NCBI GenBank assembly: GCA_902363555.1
Contig: CABJAM010000001.1
Location: 310,001 to 374,000, forward strand
Direction of reading: 5' to 3'
Source: Lachnospiraceae bacterium
GTDB taxonomy: Bacteria > Bacillota > Clostridia > Lachnospirales > Lachnospiraceae
DNA: 64,000 nt
Positions 53,518-63,407 of the stretch are shown one piece after another. The notes below the pieces were generated by a model. The model was not told the origin of the DNA, searched no databases, and worked only from the letters and a program-made list of their open reading frames with translations. The first letter of the stretch is position 1. Each line of letters opens with the position of its first letter. The position numbers were made by a program, and so were the translations under genes.

Positions 53518-56500
53518 ATGAAAAAATTGAAATATTGGAAAAAACATGCGGCCATGGTATTGGCGGCCACACTTGCGATTATGCCCGCGGCAACATCTTT
53601 TACGGCGTTTGCATATGCCAGTGGAACACAAAACGTACAGACCGAACCTGCTTCCTTGGAGGGTGAGACTGGAGTGGCTCAGACGACCGGGGGCTCGGCA
53701 GCGCCTGAAACAATTGGGGGGGGGACAATAGCATCAGAGAATAAAACAGATTTGCCGGAGGATACGGAAGATACAAGTGGCACAAACAGCAGTAGTACAA
53801 ACGGCAGTGGCACAAAAGATTCCGAAGTTACTGAGGGAGCTGGGAATACTGACGGTGTAGGAGATACGCAGGGAGCACAGAATGCGCAGGGAACACAGAG
53901 CTCACAGGAAACACAGAATGCGCAGGGAACACAGAGCTCACAGGAAACGCAGAGTCCGCAGGATACACAGGACGCAGACGAAACCGGTAACGCCGGAGAT
54001 GCTGGGGATATCGGAGATACACAAGCGCCCGCAGATTCATTGAGCAGCCCAGCAGATGACGGCATTATGCCATTGGCGGAAAATGGTATTCCTATTGATG
54101 ATACCAACTTTCCGGACCCGTTGTTCAGAGAATATGTGCAAACCAGTTTAGATACCGATGGTGACGGTGCATTATCGGAAGCTGAAATCAGTGGAACAAC
54201 AATGATTCATGTTTCCAGTGAATACAAATGGTGGGGAATTAAGGATTTAAAAGGTCTGGAATTTTTTACAAATTTGGAGGATTTATACTGTGACAGCACC
54301 CAGATAACAAGTCTGGATGTAAGTCATAATACAAAATTGAAGCAGTTATACTGCTTCAGAACAAAAATTACAGAGCTGGATGTAAGCAATAATTTGGATC
54401 TGGAGGTTCTGGATATTAGTGAAAATAAAATGACGCGTCTGGATGTGAGCCGAAACACGAAGCTGTGGGATTTAGGCTGTCAAAAATCAGACATCACAGG
54501 GCTGGATGTAAGCCTTAATCCATTGAAACGTTTTGTATATACCGGCACGAATCTCCGGTGGCTGAATATTGGCAGTAACACAACGATGGTGGCAGACTGG
54601 TTTCGAGGGGAAACTACATCGACGATCAATAACGTTAAGTTGTATGGGCCTTCCTTTGATCTGTTGACACTGAGTGGCGATATTGATATCAACAAGGTAA
54701 AGGTTTTAAGTGGCGGCACACTGTCCGGTTCAATCGTCACTGGATGTTCTGTCGGAACCCCGCTTGTTTATGAGTATGACTGCGGTATTGTTAACGGTGA
54801 TAAGATAACGTTGACGGTTACTGTAAACTTTATCAAAGGAGACAGCACGATCGTCATCAATCCTATTGCTGACCGGGTATACGATGGTCAGCCCACCGAT
54901 GTGACAAAAGACGACTGCACGATAACCGGAAGCAATGGCGATGTTAAGTTTTCCTATCTTAAAGATATGGGAAATGGAAGCATGAATTTCGTTAATTCTC
55001 CGCCAAGCGATGTAGGAACATATACTGTAACAGCAGAGGTTACCGGTGACGCTTATTGTAATGGCGCTAAATCCAAAACCGTAGTATTTCGTATTTTAAA
55101 AGCAACACCTGAGTACAGCGATAAGCTGCCCACAGACCTGACTGCTTCGGTTGGTGAGACCTTAAATGATATTGATCTGCCCGATGGCTTTGCATGGGAA
55201 GATGGAACACAGTCTGTCGGGGATATTGGAACACATACATTTACAGTATCGTATACACCAGCGGATAGGATCAATTATGAGGTTGTTACAGGGATTCAAG
55301 TAACGGTTGTTGTTGATTCTATTCTTACAGGTATTACCATTGATGAAGATCACTTTCCGGATACGGTGTTCAGAAACTTAATAAAAGAAAAGTTTGATTT
55401 AAATAAGGATGATCTGTTATCTGAACGGGAAATTAATAAAGTAACTAAAATTTCTGTCCGCCGTCTTGGCGTTAAGGATTTAACCGGAATAGAGTATTTT
55501 GAAAATCTGCAGGAGCTGGAGTGCTCCCTGACCGGTATCCAGGAACTGGATGTAAGCCAGAATAAGAAACTGTTGATTTTAAATTGTGGTGATACGCCGA
55601 TTACAGAGCTGAATGTAAAAGGCAATCCGCTCCTGCAGGAGCTATACTGTTACAATATGCCGATTCATGTACTGGATGTCACCGGCAATCCCGATTTGCT
55701 GCGGATGAACTGTCAGGATACACTGATCACAGAGCTGGATTTAAGTCAAAATAAGGAATTAAACTATTTGTACAGCTCTAATATTCCATCACTTACTGAG
55801 CTGGATGTGAGCAATAATACCAAACTGGAGACGCTGTACTGTGCAAGAACCGGTATTAGCACCCTGGATGTAAGCCAAAATACCAAGCTGCAGAATCTGG
55901 TCTGCGCCTATTCGACCAATATTAAAGCGCTGGATTTAAGCCACAATCCGGATTTAACGCGGCTGGAATGTAATAATACAAATATTACAGAGCTGGATTT
56001 AAGCAGTAATACCAAACTGAAGGATCTGTACTGTCAGAATACCGCCCTTCGGTTGCTGAATATTGGCAATAATCCGAATCTGGGGATACTTGTCAAGCCG
56101 GATTCTGTAATTAATGACTTTAAACTGTCCGGATCATCCTTTGATATCACGGCATTAAGTCCGGACATTGATATCAACGCAGTGGAAGTTGTAAGCGGCG
56201 GAACACTGTCGGGTACAACTATCAGCGGATGTTCTGTCGGTACGCCGCTTATTTACAACTATACATGCGGTAAATTTAAGGGCCAGGATGTAATTATGAA
56301 AGTTACCGTAAATTTTGCCAAAGAAGATAGTACGATCACCATAAAAAATGTTTCATCGCCCACCTATACCGGACAGCCGGTGACTGCTTTGACCGATGCG
56401 GACTGCGAAATTACAGGAAGTGACGGGGCGGTGACCTTTACCTATTATGGTCCGCTTGCCGACGGTAGCTTTGAGGAACTGGAATCTGCTCCGATTGATG

Positions 56501-58278
56501 CTGGAACGTATAAAGTAAAGGCTGTTCTTGCAGAAACGGACTTCTTTAATGGCGCAGAATCCGACGAAGTGACATTTGAAATCAAAAAGGCGGATAATAG
56601 CTGGACCGATGAACTTTCCATAACAGGCTGGACGTTCGGCGGGTATGACGAGACGGCAAATGCGCCGTCGGCTACGGCAAAATTTGGCACAGTGACCTAT
56701 TCTTACAGCAGCGATGAGAGCGGCACCTTTACACCGGATGTGCCGCAAGATGCCGGAACATGGTATGTGAAAGCAGAGGTTGAGGGTAACAAAAATTATA
56801 CAGGAATTTTTAAAACCAAATCATTTAACATAGAAAAGGCTCAGGCCCCCGCAGTTATTGTGCCGGATAATCTGTCCGCAGTACAGGATAACCTGCTTTC
56901 GACCGTATCCCTGCCAGACGGCTGGGCATGGGTGGATGGAACACAAAGCGTTACCGTACATAACACCGGATATGCCGCCAGATTTACCGTTGATGACAGA
57001 AATTACGATTATACAGGTGTCGATGGCTATAATGCCGACGGACACTATGTGGAACGCACGTTGAGCGTAGCGGTGGCCCAGGGTCAGAATCAATGGCTCG
57101 TGGAACCGTCCATCGAAGGCTGGATTTATAAGGAAACGGCCAGTGAACCGGTGGGAACCGCCGCCCATGGAACTGTAACATTTAAATACAGCGACAGTTT
57201 AAACGGTCCATATACGACGGATGTGCCTGCAACTGCCGGTACATGGTACATGAAAGCCAGCGTACCAGTCAGCGATGAATACACAAGCCTGAATGCATTT
57301 GTGGAATTTGTGATTGAAAAGGCAGTACCGGTCTGTGACGCACCTACGGATTTAGAAGCCACTTATGGACAGACTTTAAAAGAAATATCACTGCCGGACG
57401 GTTTTAAGTGGAAGGACGCTTCTCAGTCCGCAGGAAATGTGGGAACGCACACATTTACGGCAGTGTTTACGCCGGAGGATACGGCAAATTACAAAGTCAT
57501 TGAGACGGAGCTGACGGTCCGGGTCAATAAAGCAAAAAATGCATGGACCGGCCAGCTTACGATAAAAGGCTGGACCTATGGTGCATACGATGCAGAAGGC
57601 AACACTCCATCTATTACCGCTGAATATGGCAATGCTGTTTATCTGTACAGCGACAAAGAGGATGGCGCTTACACGTCTGAGGTTCCGACCGATGCGGGCA
57701 CCTGGTATGTGAAAGCCGTTGTGGAAGCATCAGACAACTATGAGAAACTTGTAAGCCAGCCGATTGCTTTCCAGATTACAAAAAAAGCGGCGGAAAGCGA
57801 TAAACTGACAATACCGGAGATCCGCCCGGACACCGATATGGATCATCTGGTGTTAAAAGATGGCGATACGGTTCTGGAAGCCGGGAAGGATTACGAGATT
57901 ACAAAAAAACAGGATGGCAATACGGTAACGGTGACGATTACGTTTAAAGGCAATTACACAGGAACCGTTACAACGACGTATCAGGTGCCCGACCCGGATG
58001 ACTCTGAAAGTGATGAGAGCGAAACCGATGAGGAAACCGACAAAGAAACCGATAAAGAAACCGACAAAGAAAGTAATAAGGAAACCGAAAAGGAAAGCAT
58101 TAAGGATACTGACAAGGATACCACTCCAAACAAGGACAAAGGCAATAATGATGCACCGAAAACCGGTGATATAACAAAAGTAGGTCTGTGGACGTCTATC
58201 CTGGTGTTATCCGGTACTGTTCTGATTCTCCTTGTATTTGCAGGAATACGACGGAAAATGCAGAAAAAAGAGAAATAG
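53518..58278 (+). CDS. Sortase-anchored LRR and Ig-like surface protein
   Basis: A 1586-residue cell-wall protein. Signal peptide (1 to about 34), a low-complexity Gly/Thr/Gln/Asp-rich stalk (about 35-185) with a 12-residue repeat, an EF-hand-like segment (DTDGDGALSEAE, 212-223), and a leucine-rich block with repeats of the form LDVSxNTKLxxLYC (to about 350), closed by a beta domain and an MBG-like domain. The whole unit recurs from about residue 605 (EF-hand-like DLNKDDLLSERE, LRR, GGTLSGTTISGCSVGTPL, MBG-like). Further Ig-like repeats, a Glu/Thr/Lys stalk, and a sorting signal APKTGD, hydrophobic helix and basic tail follow. Probably an adhesin. Confidence 0.9.
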   Translation: MKKLKYWKKHAAMVLAATLAIMPAATSFTAFAYASGTQNVQTEPASLEGETGVAQTTGGSAAPETIGGGTIASENKTDLPEDTEDTSGTNSSSTNGSGTKDSEVTEGAGNTDGVGDTQGAQNAQGTQSSQETQNAQGTQSSQETQSPQDTQDADETGNAGDAGDIGDTQAPADSLSSPADDGIMPLAENGIPIDDTNFPDPLFREYVQTSLDTDGDGALSEAEISGTTMIHVSSEYKWWGIKDLKGLEFFTNLEDLYCDSTQITSLDVSHNTKLKQLYCFRTKITELDVSNNLDLEVLDISENKMTRLDVSRNTKLWDLGCQKSDITGLDVSLNPLKRFVYTGTNLRWLNIGSNTTMVADWFRGETTSTINNVKLYGPSFDLLTLSGDIDINKVKVLSGGTLSGSIVTGCSVGTPLVYEYDCGIVNGDKITLTVTVNFIKGDSTIVINPIADRVYDGQPTDVTKDDCTITGSNGDVKFSYLKDMGNGSMNFVNSPPSDVGTYTVTAEVTGDAYCNGAKSKTVVFRILKATPEYSDKLPTDLTASVGETLNDIDLPDGFAWEDGTQSVGDIGTHTFTVSYTPADRINYEVVTGIQVTVVVDSILTGITIDEDHFPDTVFRNLIKEKFDLNKDDLLSEREINKVTKISVRRLGVKDLTGIEYFENLQELECSLTGIQELDVSQNKKLLILNCGDTPITELNVKGNPLLQELYCYNMPIHVLDVTGNPDLLRMNCQDTLITELDLSQNKELNYLYSSNIPSLTELDVSNNTKLETLYCARTGISTLDVSQNTKLQNLVCAYSTNIKALDLSHNPDLTRLECNNTNITELDLSSNTKLKDLYCQNTALRLLNIGNNPNLGILVKPDSVINDFKLSGSSFDITALSPDIDINAVEVVSGGTLSGTTISGCSVGTPLIYNYTCGKFKGQDVIMKVTVNFAKEDSTITIKNVSSPTYTGQPVTALTDADCEITGSDGAVTFTYYGPLADGSFEELESAPIDAGTYKVKAVLAETDFFNGAESDEVTFEIKKADNSWTDELSITGWTFGGYDETANAPSATAKFGTVTYSYSSDESGTFTPDVPQDAGTWYVKAEVEGNKNYTGIFKTKSFNIEKAQAPAVIVPDNLSAVQDNLLSTVSLPDGWAWVDGTQSVTVHNTGYAARFTVDDRNYDYTGVDGYNADGHYVERTLSVAVAQGQNQWLVEPSIEGWIYKETASEPVGTAAHGTVTFKYSDSLNGPYTTDVPATAGTWYMKASVPVSDEYTSLNAFVEFVIEKAVPVCDAPTDLEATYGQTLKEISLPDGFKWKDASQSAGNVGTHTFTAVFTPEDTANYKVIETELTVRVNKAKNAWTGQLTIKGWTYGAYDAEGNTPSITAEYGNAVYLYSDKEDGAYTSEVPTDAGTWYVKAVVEASDNYEKLVSQPIAFQITKKAAESDKLTIPEIRPDTDMDHLVLKDGDTVLEAGKDYEITKKQDGNTVTVTITFKGNYTGTVTTTYQVPDPDDSESDESETDEETDKETDKETDKESNKETEKESIKDTDKDTTPNKDKGNNDAPKTGDITKVGLWTSILVLSGTVLILLVFAGIRRKMQKKEK
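53881..53952. repeat. 36 bp tandem repeat, two copies
   Basis: Units 53881-53916 and 53917-53952 differ at one base and encode NAQGTQSSQETQ twice in the stalk of the surface protein. Slippage would change stalk length in frame. Confidence 0.88.
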
Positions 58279-58314
58279 TCCGGCCGCCTGAAGATACTGG
58301 CTGCCCGGATGCAT

Positions 58315-58342
58315 AAAAAGCCTCCGCATCTGGAGGCTTTTT
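58315..58342. terminator. Bidirectional terminator
   Basis: AAAAAGCCTCC, GCATCT loop, GGAGGCTTTTT between the surface-protein gene and the convergent kinase. A second 7 bp stem, CCTGAGT/ACTCAGG (58372-58395), is nearer to the kinase end. Confidence 0.92.
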
Positions 58343-58429
58343 ATTGCCAGGGTTGTGCGCTGTCACCCAAACCTGAGTAAGAATCCAAACTCAGGCTGCT
58401 CTGCGCATGCTTTTTATAAAATATATCCC

Positions 58430-59452
58430 TCACCGGTTCATCTCAAGCTGCGGCCCGGTACATTTATGATCCCGTATGATCGAATCGATCTCATTAAGAC
58501 TGGTGGCCTGCATATCCCCAGGCACCGTATTCTTAACCGCGCTGACGGCATCACCGTATTCCAGCGCCCGGCGGTAATCTTCCGGTTTCGTTAAAAGACC
58601 GTACAGCACACCGGAAATATAAGCGTCGCCGCTGCCGATGCGGTCCACCACATCAATATTCCTGTAAGGTTCCTCGGTATAGAAGGTGTCCTTTTGTGCG
58701 CTGTACAAAACGGAACCAAAGGAGTGGCATTTGGGGCTGTGGACGGTTCGCTGTGTGGCGGCCACAACGGAAATCGGGTAGTCGTCGGTAAAGCTTTTGA
58801 GTATTTCTTCCGTAGTTCCTTCTTTTAGAAACGTCAGCCGGGCGGTGCTGTCGGAGCAGAAGAAAATATCCACCAGCGGAAGGATCTCCTCGATACATGC
58901 CCTGGCTTCCGGTCCGGTCCAGAGATTGGCCCGGAAATTTACATCAAAGGAAATAATAGCGCCGCCCGCTTTAAAGCGCCGGATCATCTCGACCGCGGTC
59001 CTGCGGCACTGCTCACCAAGGGCCAGAGTGATCCCGCTTGTGTGGAAGCAGCGTGTGGAGCTAAACATTTCTTCCGGAAAGTCGTCGATACAAAGCTTTG
59101 TGGCAGATGTGTGCTTCCGGTCGTAGACCACCCGAGGCTTTCTTGGATGCGCGCCATTTTCATAATAATAGATGCCCAGGCGGGCGTCATTACTGTCATC
59201 CAAGACAGCATAGGCATCGTCCACGCCCATGGAGCGGACGGTGTTTTTAACATAGCTGCTCAAATAATTATCCGGCAGCTTTGTGATAATGCCGGTGTGC
59301 AGCCCCAGCAGGGAAGCGCCGGCGGCCACGTTGAGCTCGGCGCCGCCGATACAGCGGCAGAGCGTATCTCCTGAGCTTAACCGCTCGTAATCCGGGGGAG
59401 ACAGGCGGAGCAGCACTTCCCCCAAAGTAAGAAGGTCATAGGGCCTGTTCAT
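58430..59452 (-). CDS. kdgK: PfkB-family sugar kinase, probable 2-keto-3-deoxygluconate kinase
   Basis: A 340-residue ribokinase-fold enzyme with the PfkB C-terminal motif DRIGSGDAYISGVLYG, whose Asp is the catalytic base. The N-terminus (LLTLGEVLLRLSPP) and the eda gene directly upstream point to 2-keto-3-deoxygluconate phosphorylation, giving KDPG for the aldolase. ATG 59452 has AAGGAGG nine bases upstream, inside the end of eda, so translation is coupled; a longer in-frame start is unlikely. Confidence 0.85.
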   Translation of the reverse strand: MNRPYDLLTLGEVLLRLSPPDYERLSSGDTLCRCIGGAELNVAAGASLLGLHTGIITKLPDNYLSSYVKNTVRSMGVDDAYAVLDDSNDARLGIYYYENGAHPRKPRVVYDRKHTSATKLCIDDFPEEMFSSTRCFHTSGITLALGEQCRRTAVEMIRRFKAGGAIISFDVNFRANLWTGPEARACIEEILPLVDIFFCSDSTARLTFLKEGTTEEILKSFTDDYPISVVAATQRTVHSPKCHSFGSVLYSAQKDTFYTEEPYRNIDVVDRIGSGDAYISGVLYGLLTKPEDYRRALEYGDAVSAVKNTVPGDMQATSLNEIDSIIRDHKCTGPQLEMNR

Positions 59453-59454
59453 AT

Positions 59455-60105
59455 TCAATGACCTCCTTTGACCCGGCACTGCTTTACGATCTGCGCCGCT
59501 TCGCGGGCGAGCTGCGCGATGCGTTCAAAGTCTCCGGCCTTGATCAGATCGCCCTTGACCATCCAGCTTCCGCCGCAGGCGATGATACGGTCAAAGGCCA
59601 GATAGTCCTTAACATTGTCCGGGTTAATGCCGCCGGTGGGCATGAACTTCATGTTCACGTAGGGGGCAGCCATGGCCTTGATCATAGCAAGACCGCCGGC
59701 CTGCTCCGCCGGAAAGAATTTTACGACCTCCAGACCGTTTTCAATCGCCTGCTCCACTTCGCTGGGGGTGCAGCAGCCGGGCGTGATCACGATGCCCTTT
59801 TCTACGCAGTATTTGACAATTCTGGGATTTAATCCGGGGCTGACGATGAATTTTGCACCTGCGGCAACGGCCCGGTCCACCTGCTCCGTGGTCAGCACGG
59901 TGCCAGCCCCCACAAGCATATCCGGGTAAGCTTCGCTCATCCGGCGTATGGATTCCTCGGCGGCGTCTGTGCGGAAGGTAACCTCGGCACAGGCCAGGCC
60001 GCCGTCCATGAGTGCTTTTGCCAATGGCAGTGCGTCGCCGGCATCTTCCAGAACGACCACAGGAATAATACCGATGCTTCTAATCTTTTCTAAGATGCTG
60101 TTCAT
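59455..60105 (-). CDS. eda: KDPG/KHG aldolase
   Basis: A class I aldolase of 216 residues that splits 2-keto-3-deoxy-6-phosphogluconate into pyruvate and glyceraldehyde-3-phosphate. The Schiff-base lysine is Lys129 in VVKFFPAEQAGG, with Glu41 and Arg46 in AEVTFRTDAA and the PTGGI phosphate loop near the end. The Met at 60105 has AAGGAGG at eight bases, while the Met at 60111 is too close to it. It forms an operon with kdgK and diverges from an IclR regulator. Confidence 0.94.
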   Translation of the reverse strand: MNSILEKIRSIGIIPVVVLEDAGDALPLAKALMDGGLACAEVTFRTDAAEESIRRMSEAYPDMLVGAGTVLTTEQVDRAVAAGAKFIVSPGLNPRIVKYCVEKGIVITPGCCTPSEVEQAIENGLEVVKFFPAEQAGGLAMIKAMAAPYVNMKFMPTGGINPDNVKDYLAFDRIIACGGSWMVKGDLIKAGDFERIAQLAREAAQIVKQCRVKGGH

Positions 60106-60230
60106 AATCATATCCTCCTTGTATGTGTTAAAAATTTCTTGAAATGGTCAATCATTAAGTTTCCAGTATCCACGGGGAATTGTGAACGGATTTTGAATCT
60201 CCCCATCAGTCTTTGGTAACATCTGATGAT

Positions 60231-60326
60231 GTTCCATAATATTTGACGTAGTTCCATAATACGGAACTATATTTCGCAATACGACACTTTTGAATTAAAT
60301 TATACACCGGACCTCTCGAATGTCAA
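60231..60326 (-). promoter_or_regulatory. eda-kdgK promoter and IclR-type operators
   Basis: Minus-strand TTGACA (60321-60326), 16 bp, TATAAT (60299-60304). Within the leader are the perfect dyad GTTCCATAATACGGAAC (60251-60267) and a half-conserved GTTCCATAATATTTGAC (60231-60247). These match an operator before the iclR gene, so binding would block transcription. Confidence 0.85.
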
Positions 60327-60407
60327 GTAGTAAAATATATAAAAGTAGCCGTAGAAAGATAGAAAATATAACCATTCGGAACGGCTGAGGGATTATGTTC
60401 ATAAGCC

Positions 60408-60455
60408 TTGCAAGGCGCAGGGAAATATGCTACAATAAGTTCCACAATGTGAAAC
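60408..60455 (+). promoter_or_regulatory. iclR promoter and operator
   Basis: TTGCAA (60408-60413), 17 bp, TACAAT (60431-60436), with GTTCCACAATGTGAAAC (60439-60455) directly on the start region. The operator position implies autorepression. Confidence 0.85.
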
Positions 60456-60492
60456 AATCAATCGCAGAATGTTCTTCAAGAAAGGCAAAATA

Positions 60493-61272
60493 ATGGAAGA
60501 TAAAAACCCGATCCAGGTGGCGGACCGCCTGTTTGGCGCCATGGAGCTGCTGGCCGCCCATGGCCCCATGAGCCTGACAGATATCAGCCGCGCCCTGGCG
60601 TTAAATAAAAGCACGGCGCACCGCGTACTCAATTCTCTTATATTTATGGGCTATGTCCGGCAGACGGAGGATAACGGCAGGTATGGCCTGACCTTTAAAA
60701 TTACAGAGCTGTCCAACCAGATGATGAGCAAGGTGGACATTGTAACTATGGTACGTCCACATTTGCGCAGGCTCATGGAGCTGACCCAGGAAACGATCCA
60801 TTTTGTGGAGCGCGACAAAACAGAGGCGGTATACATTGACAAAGTGGAGGCTTACTCCAATACGGTGCAGATGGTATCCCGCATTGGCAGCCGCATTCCA
60901 CTGTACCGCTCCGGCGTGGGCAAAGCCATTGCCGCCCAAATGAGTGACCCGGAGGTAAAAGAGCTCTGGGAGCAGAGTGTGATCGTGCGCACTACCCCCT
61001 ATACGATCACGGATTTTGATGACTTTATGCGAAATCTTGAGGAGGTGCGGGCGCGGGGGTATGCCCTGGATAATGAGGAAAATGAGGCTGGCGTGCGCTG
61101 TATCGCCGTCAGCCTGCCGTTACATCATCAGCGGGCCCGCTACGCCTTCAGTATTTCCGCCCCGGTAGGCCGCATGGACAATGACCGTATCCGTCAGTTG
61201 GCCGAATATGTACTGGACGCCAAAAAGCAGATTATGGGAGGTGGCTTGGATGGTGCACATAGCCATATGTGA
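60493..61272 (+). CDS. IclR-family transcriptional regulator (KdgR-like)
   Basis: A 259-residue regulator with an N-terminal winged helix (LTDISRALALNKSTAHRVLNSL, about 33-55) and a C-terminal effector domain (TIHFVERDKTEAVYIDKVE; LDNEENEAGVRCIAVSLPL). It is divergent from eda-kdgK, and operator-like dyads are present at both promoters, so KDG or a related sugar acid is the likely inducer. ATG 60493 follows AAGAAAGG; an in-frame start lies eight codons upstream. Its last 23 bases overlap the LytTR regulator gene. Confidence 0.88.
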   Translation: MEDKNPIQVADRLFGAMELLAAHGPMSLTDISRALALNKSTAHRVLNSLIFMGYVRQTEDNGRYGLTFKITELSNQMMSKVDIVTMVRPHLRRLMELTQETIHFVERDKTEAVYIDKVEAYSNTVQMVSRIGSRIPLYRSGVGKAIAAQMSDPEVKELWEQSVIVRTTPYTITDFDDFMRNLEEVRARGYALDNEENEAGVRCIAVSLPLHHQRARYAFSISAPVGRMDNDRIRQLAEYVLDAKKQIMGGGLDGAHSHM

Positions 61273-61960
61273 CGATGAGCAGAGTTTTGCCGGTTATCTG
61301 GAGGCGCTGATCCATAAATATGCCGAGGAAAAATCTGAGGAAATAAAAATCACCATCTATAATGATGGCAGTGAGCTTATTGAAAAGTATGATCCTACCA
61401 TCGATCTGATATTTTTGGACATTCAGATGAATATTACAAATGGATTAAAGGCTGCGGAGCAGATCCGGAAAATGGATACGAGGGTAAGTCTGATTTTTCT
61501 GACATCTCTGGTGAATTATGCTCTGGAGGGCTACAAGTATCAGGCCGACAATTATATTTTAAAACCGATAAAATATGTCCGTTTGAAATCAGAGCTGGAT
61601 AAATGGCTGGAGCATTACCGAAAGAGCGACGATGCATTTATTCTTGTGCGCAATGACAGCGGTATTTACAAGGTGTTTCTGAAAAATCTGCATTATCTGG
61701 AAACGGCCAACCGTCACGTGCTGCTGCACACAGACAGCGGAAATATTGTCTCCTATAAGAAAATGAAGGATTTTGAAAAGGAGCTGGATGGGCAGGGCTT
61801 TGTCCGCTGTCATGCCGGCTATGTTGTGAACCTGTACTTTATAAAACGGGTGGAAAAGCTGGAGCTGGAACTGACTGACGGCGCAAGGCTTCCCATTAGC
61901 CAGCCCAGACGGAAGCTGGTTATGGAAAGGCTGGCCGATTACTGGGGGGATATGCTTTGA
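61250..61960 (+). CDS. LytTR-family response regulator
   Basis: A 236-residue regulator. The receiver domain has Asp9-Glu10, Asp57 in LIFLDIQM and Lys105 in NYILKPI; the LytTR domain (about 130-236) includes LHYLETANRHVLLHT and FVRCHAGYVVNLYFI. ATG 61250 has GGGAGG and lies inside the end of iclR in another frame. It is the partner of the kinase that follows and probably controls the ABC transporter gene at the window end. Confidence 0.9.
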   Translation: MVHIAICDDEQSFAGYLEALIHKYAEEKSEEIKITIYNDGSELIEKYDPTIDLIFLDIQMNITNGLKAAEQIRKMDTRVSLIFLTSLVNYALEGYKYQADNYILKPIKYVRLKSELDKWLEHYRKSDDAFILVRNDSGIYKVFLKNLHYLETANRHVLLHTDSGNIVSYKKMKDFEKELDGQGFVRCHAGYVVNLYFIKRVEKLELELTDGARLPISQPRRKLVMERLADYWGDML

Positions 61961-63309
61961 TCGGATTTTATAAGCTGGTGGATTTCATTGCCACATGCAG
62001 TGAAGCCTGTGTTGTGCTGTTTATTGTCAATTGTTTTTGCAAATGCCGGCGCAGTTGGATTTTCCAGGGGATCGCGGGGGGCCTGATGGTCGCCTGGGTT
62101 TATGCTTTAACATGGGCCACGAATTTTGGGGAGTATAAAATGATCCTCATCTTCTTTTTTAATGTGATCGTTTTCTGGTTGTGTTATAAGGAGAAATTGA
62201 TGAAAATGGCCATTGCCGTCATGTTCGCTCTGATCATTTTGATTCTGGCCGAGCCGCTGGCATTTTTATCGGCTGAGCTGGTGTTCGGTTTTACGGAAAC
62301 GATGGTGGATGGAATACTGATGATTTATTGGCCATTCTATTTCTGGGTGGTGGCGGTCCGGATCTTTTTGTGTATCCTTGTGGGCCATTTTATGAAGGAC
62401 TTTTCTTTTGAGCCGGATGTGCGGGATTTTATGTCCATACTTCTGGATTTTGTAATCGTGCAGACAATACAGGTGATCTATTACGATCAGTTTTTTGCAG
62501 GAGAGATGGGGGCCACGAGCAAAACAATGGAATTTTTATTTGCCGCAGCAAATATCGGTTTCATCGTCCATTTCCTGTATACAAAAAAATATCAGACGAT
62601 AAAAGCACAGAAGGAAAAGGATGAATTTATTATTGAGCAGATGAAAATGCAGTATGCCTATTATCAGGATAAGCAGCAGGAGGAGGCGCGGGTCCGCAGT
62701 ATTTACCATGACCTTAAAAACCACCTGCTATTAATTGAGGGGCAGAGTGGCCCGGAGGGGAATACGCAGCAGATGCTGGCATCATTAAAGGCACAGATTT
62801 CCGATTACGAAAATTATACCCGCACCGGCAATGACTTTCTTGATCTTATCCTCCGGGATAAGGCCCGTGCAGCCATAGAAAACCAGATTGATTTCTCGGC
62901 AGTGATGGATTTTAAGGATGGTCACTTTATCGAACCTCTGGACATCAGCAGTATTTTCGGAAATGCCCTGGACAATGCCATTGAAGCCAGCATGAAGCTT
63001 CCGCCGGACCGGCGTCTGGTCACTGTCAGAGGCGGACGCGTCCGGGATATGCTCTCGATTCTTATAGAAAATAATATGGCATTTAGCGCAGAACAGACGC
63101 CGGCGCCGGATTCGGGAAAGCATGGCCTTGTCGGACGGCTTGAGCAGGTAAGTGCGAGACGGACAGCGAAGGCCGACGGCTTCCTTCATGGCTTCGGTTT
63201 AGCCAACATACAAAGGTCTGTTGAAAAATATTCCGGCGAGTGCGTCATCCGACAGGAAAACGGCCGCTTTGTCCTGAAAATCATCCTGCCCATACCGCAG
63301 GAAGTTTAA
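61957..63309 (+). CDS. GHKL sensor histidine kinase
   Basis: A 450-residue membrane kinase starting with TTG (GGGGGGA six bases before), overlapping the regulator stop by four bases. Six helices occupy about residues 5-205; the H-box is IYHDLKNHLLLIE, and the GHKL ATPase shows SSIFGNALDNAIEASM and HGFGLANIQRSVEKY. An insertion of about 25 residues with Ala/Arg/Lys (SGKHGLVGRLEQVSARRTAKA) precedes the last motif. It probably senses a peptide or an antibiotic, as the adjacent ABC transporter suggests. Confidence 0.87.
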   Translation: MIGFYKLVDFIATCSEACVVLFIVNCFCKCRRSWIFQGIAGGLMVAWVYALTWATNFGEYKMILIFFFNVIVFWLCYKEKLMKMAIAVMFALIILILAEPLAFLSAELVFGFTETMVDGILMIYWPFYFWVVAVRIFLCILVGHFMKDFSFEPDVRDFMSILLDFVIVQTIQVIYYDQFFAGEMGATSKTMEFLFAAANIGFIVHFLYTKKYQTIKAQKEKDEFIIEQMKMQYAYYQDKQQEEARVRSIYHDLKNHLLLIEGQSGPEGNTQQMLASLKAQISDYENYTRTGNDFLDLILRDKARAAIENQIDFSAVMDFKDGHFIEPLDISSIFGNALDNAIEASMKLPPDRRLVTVRGGRVRDMLSILIENNMAFSAEQTPAPDSGKHGLVGRLEQVSARRTAKADGFLHGFGLANIQRSVEKYSGECVIRQENGRFVLKIILPIPQEV

Positions 63310-63407
63310 TTACGCACCGTAGATATTAGTTTAGACGTCCGGCCTTGTTATTGCCGCCAAATATTTTATGATAATGTCATCAATTGAATTAAAGAGGAGG
63401 ACGGATG

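Noticed and set aside
53881..53952. Possible CRISPR-like repeat
   Set aside because: Two adjacent 36 bp copies have no spacers and encode a protein stalk in frame.
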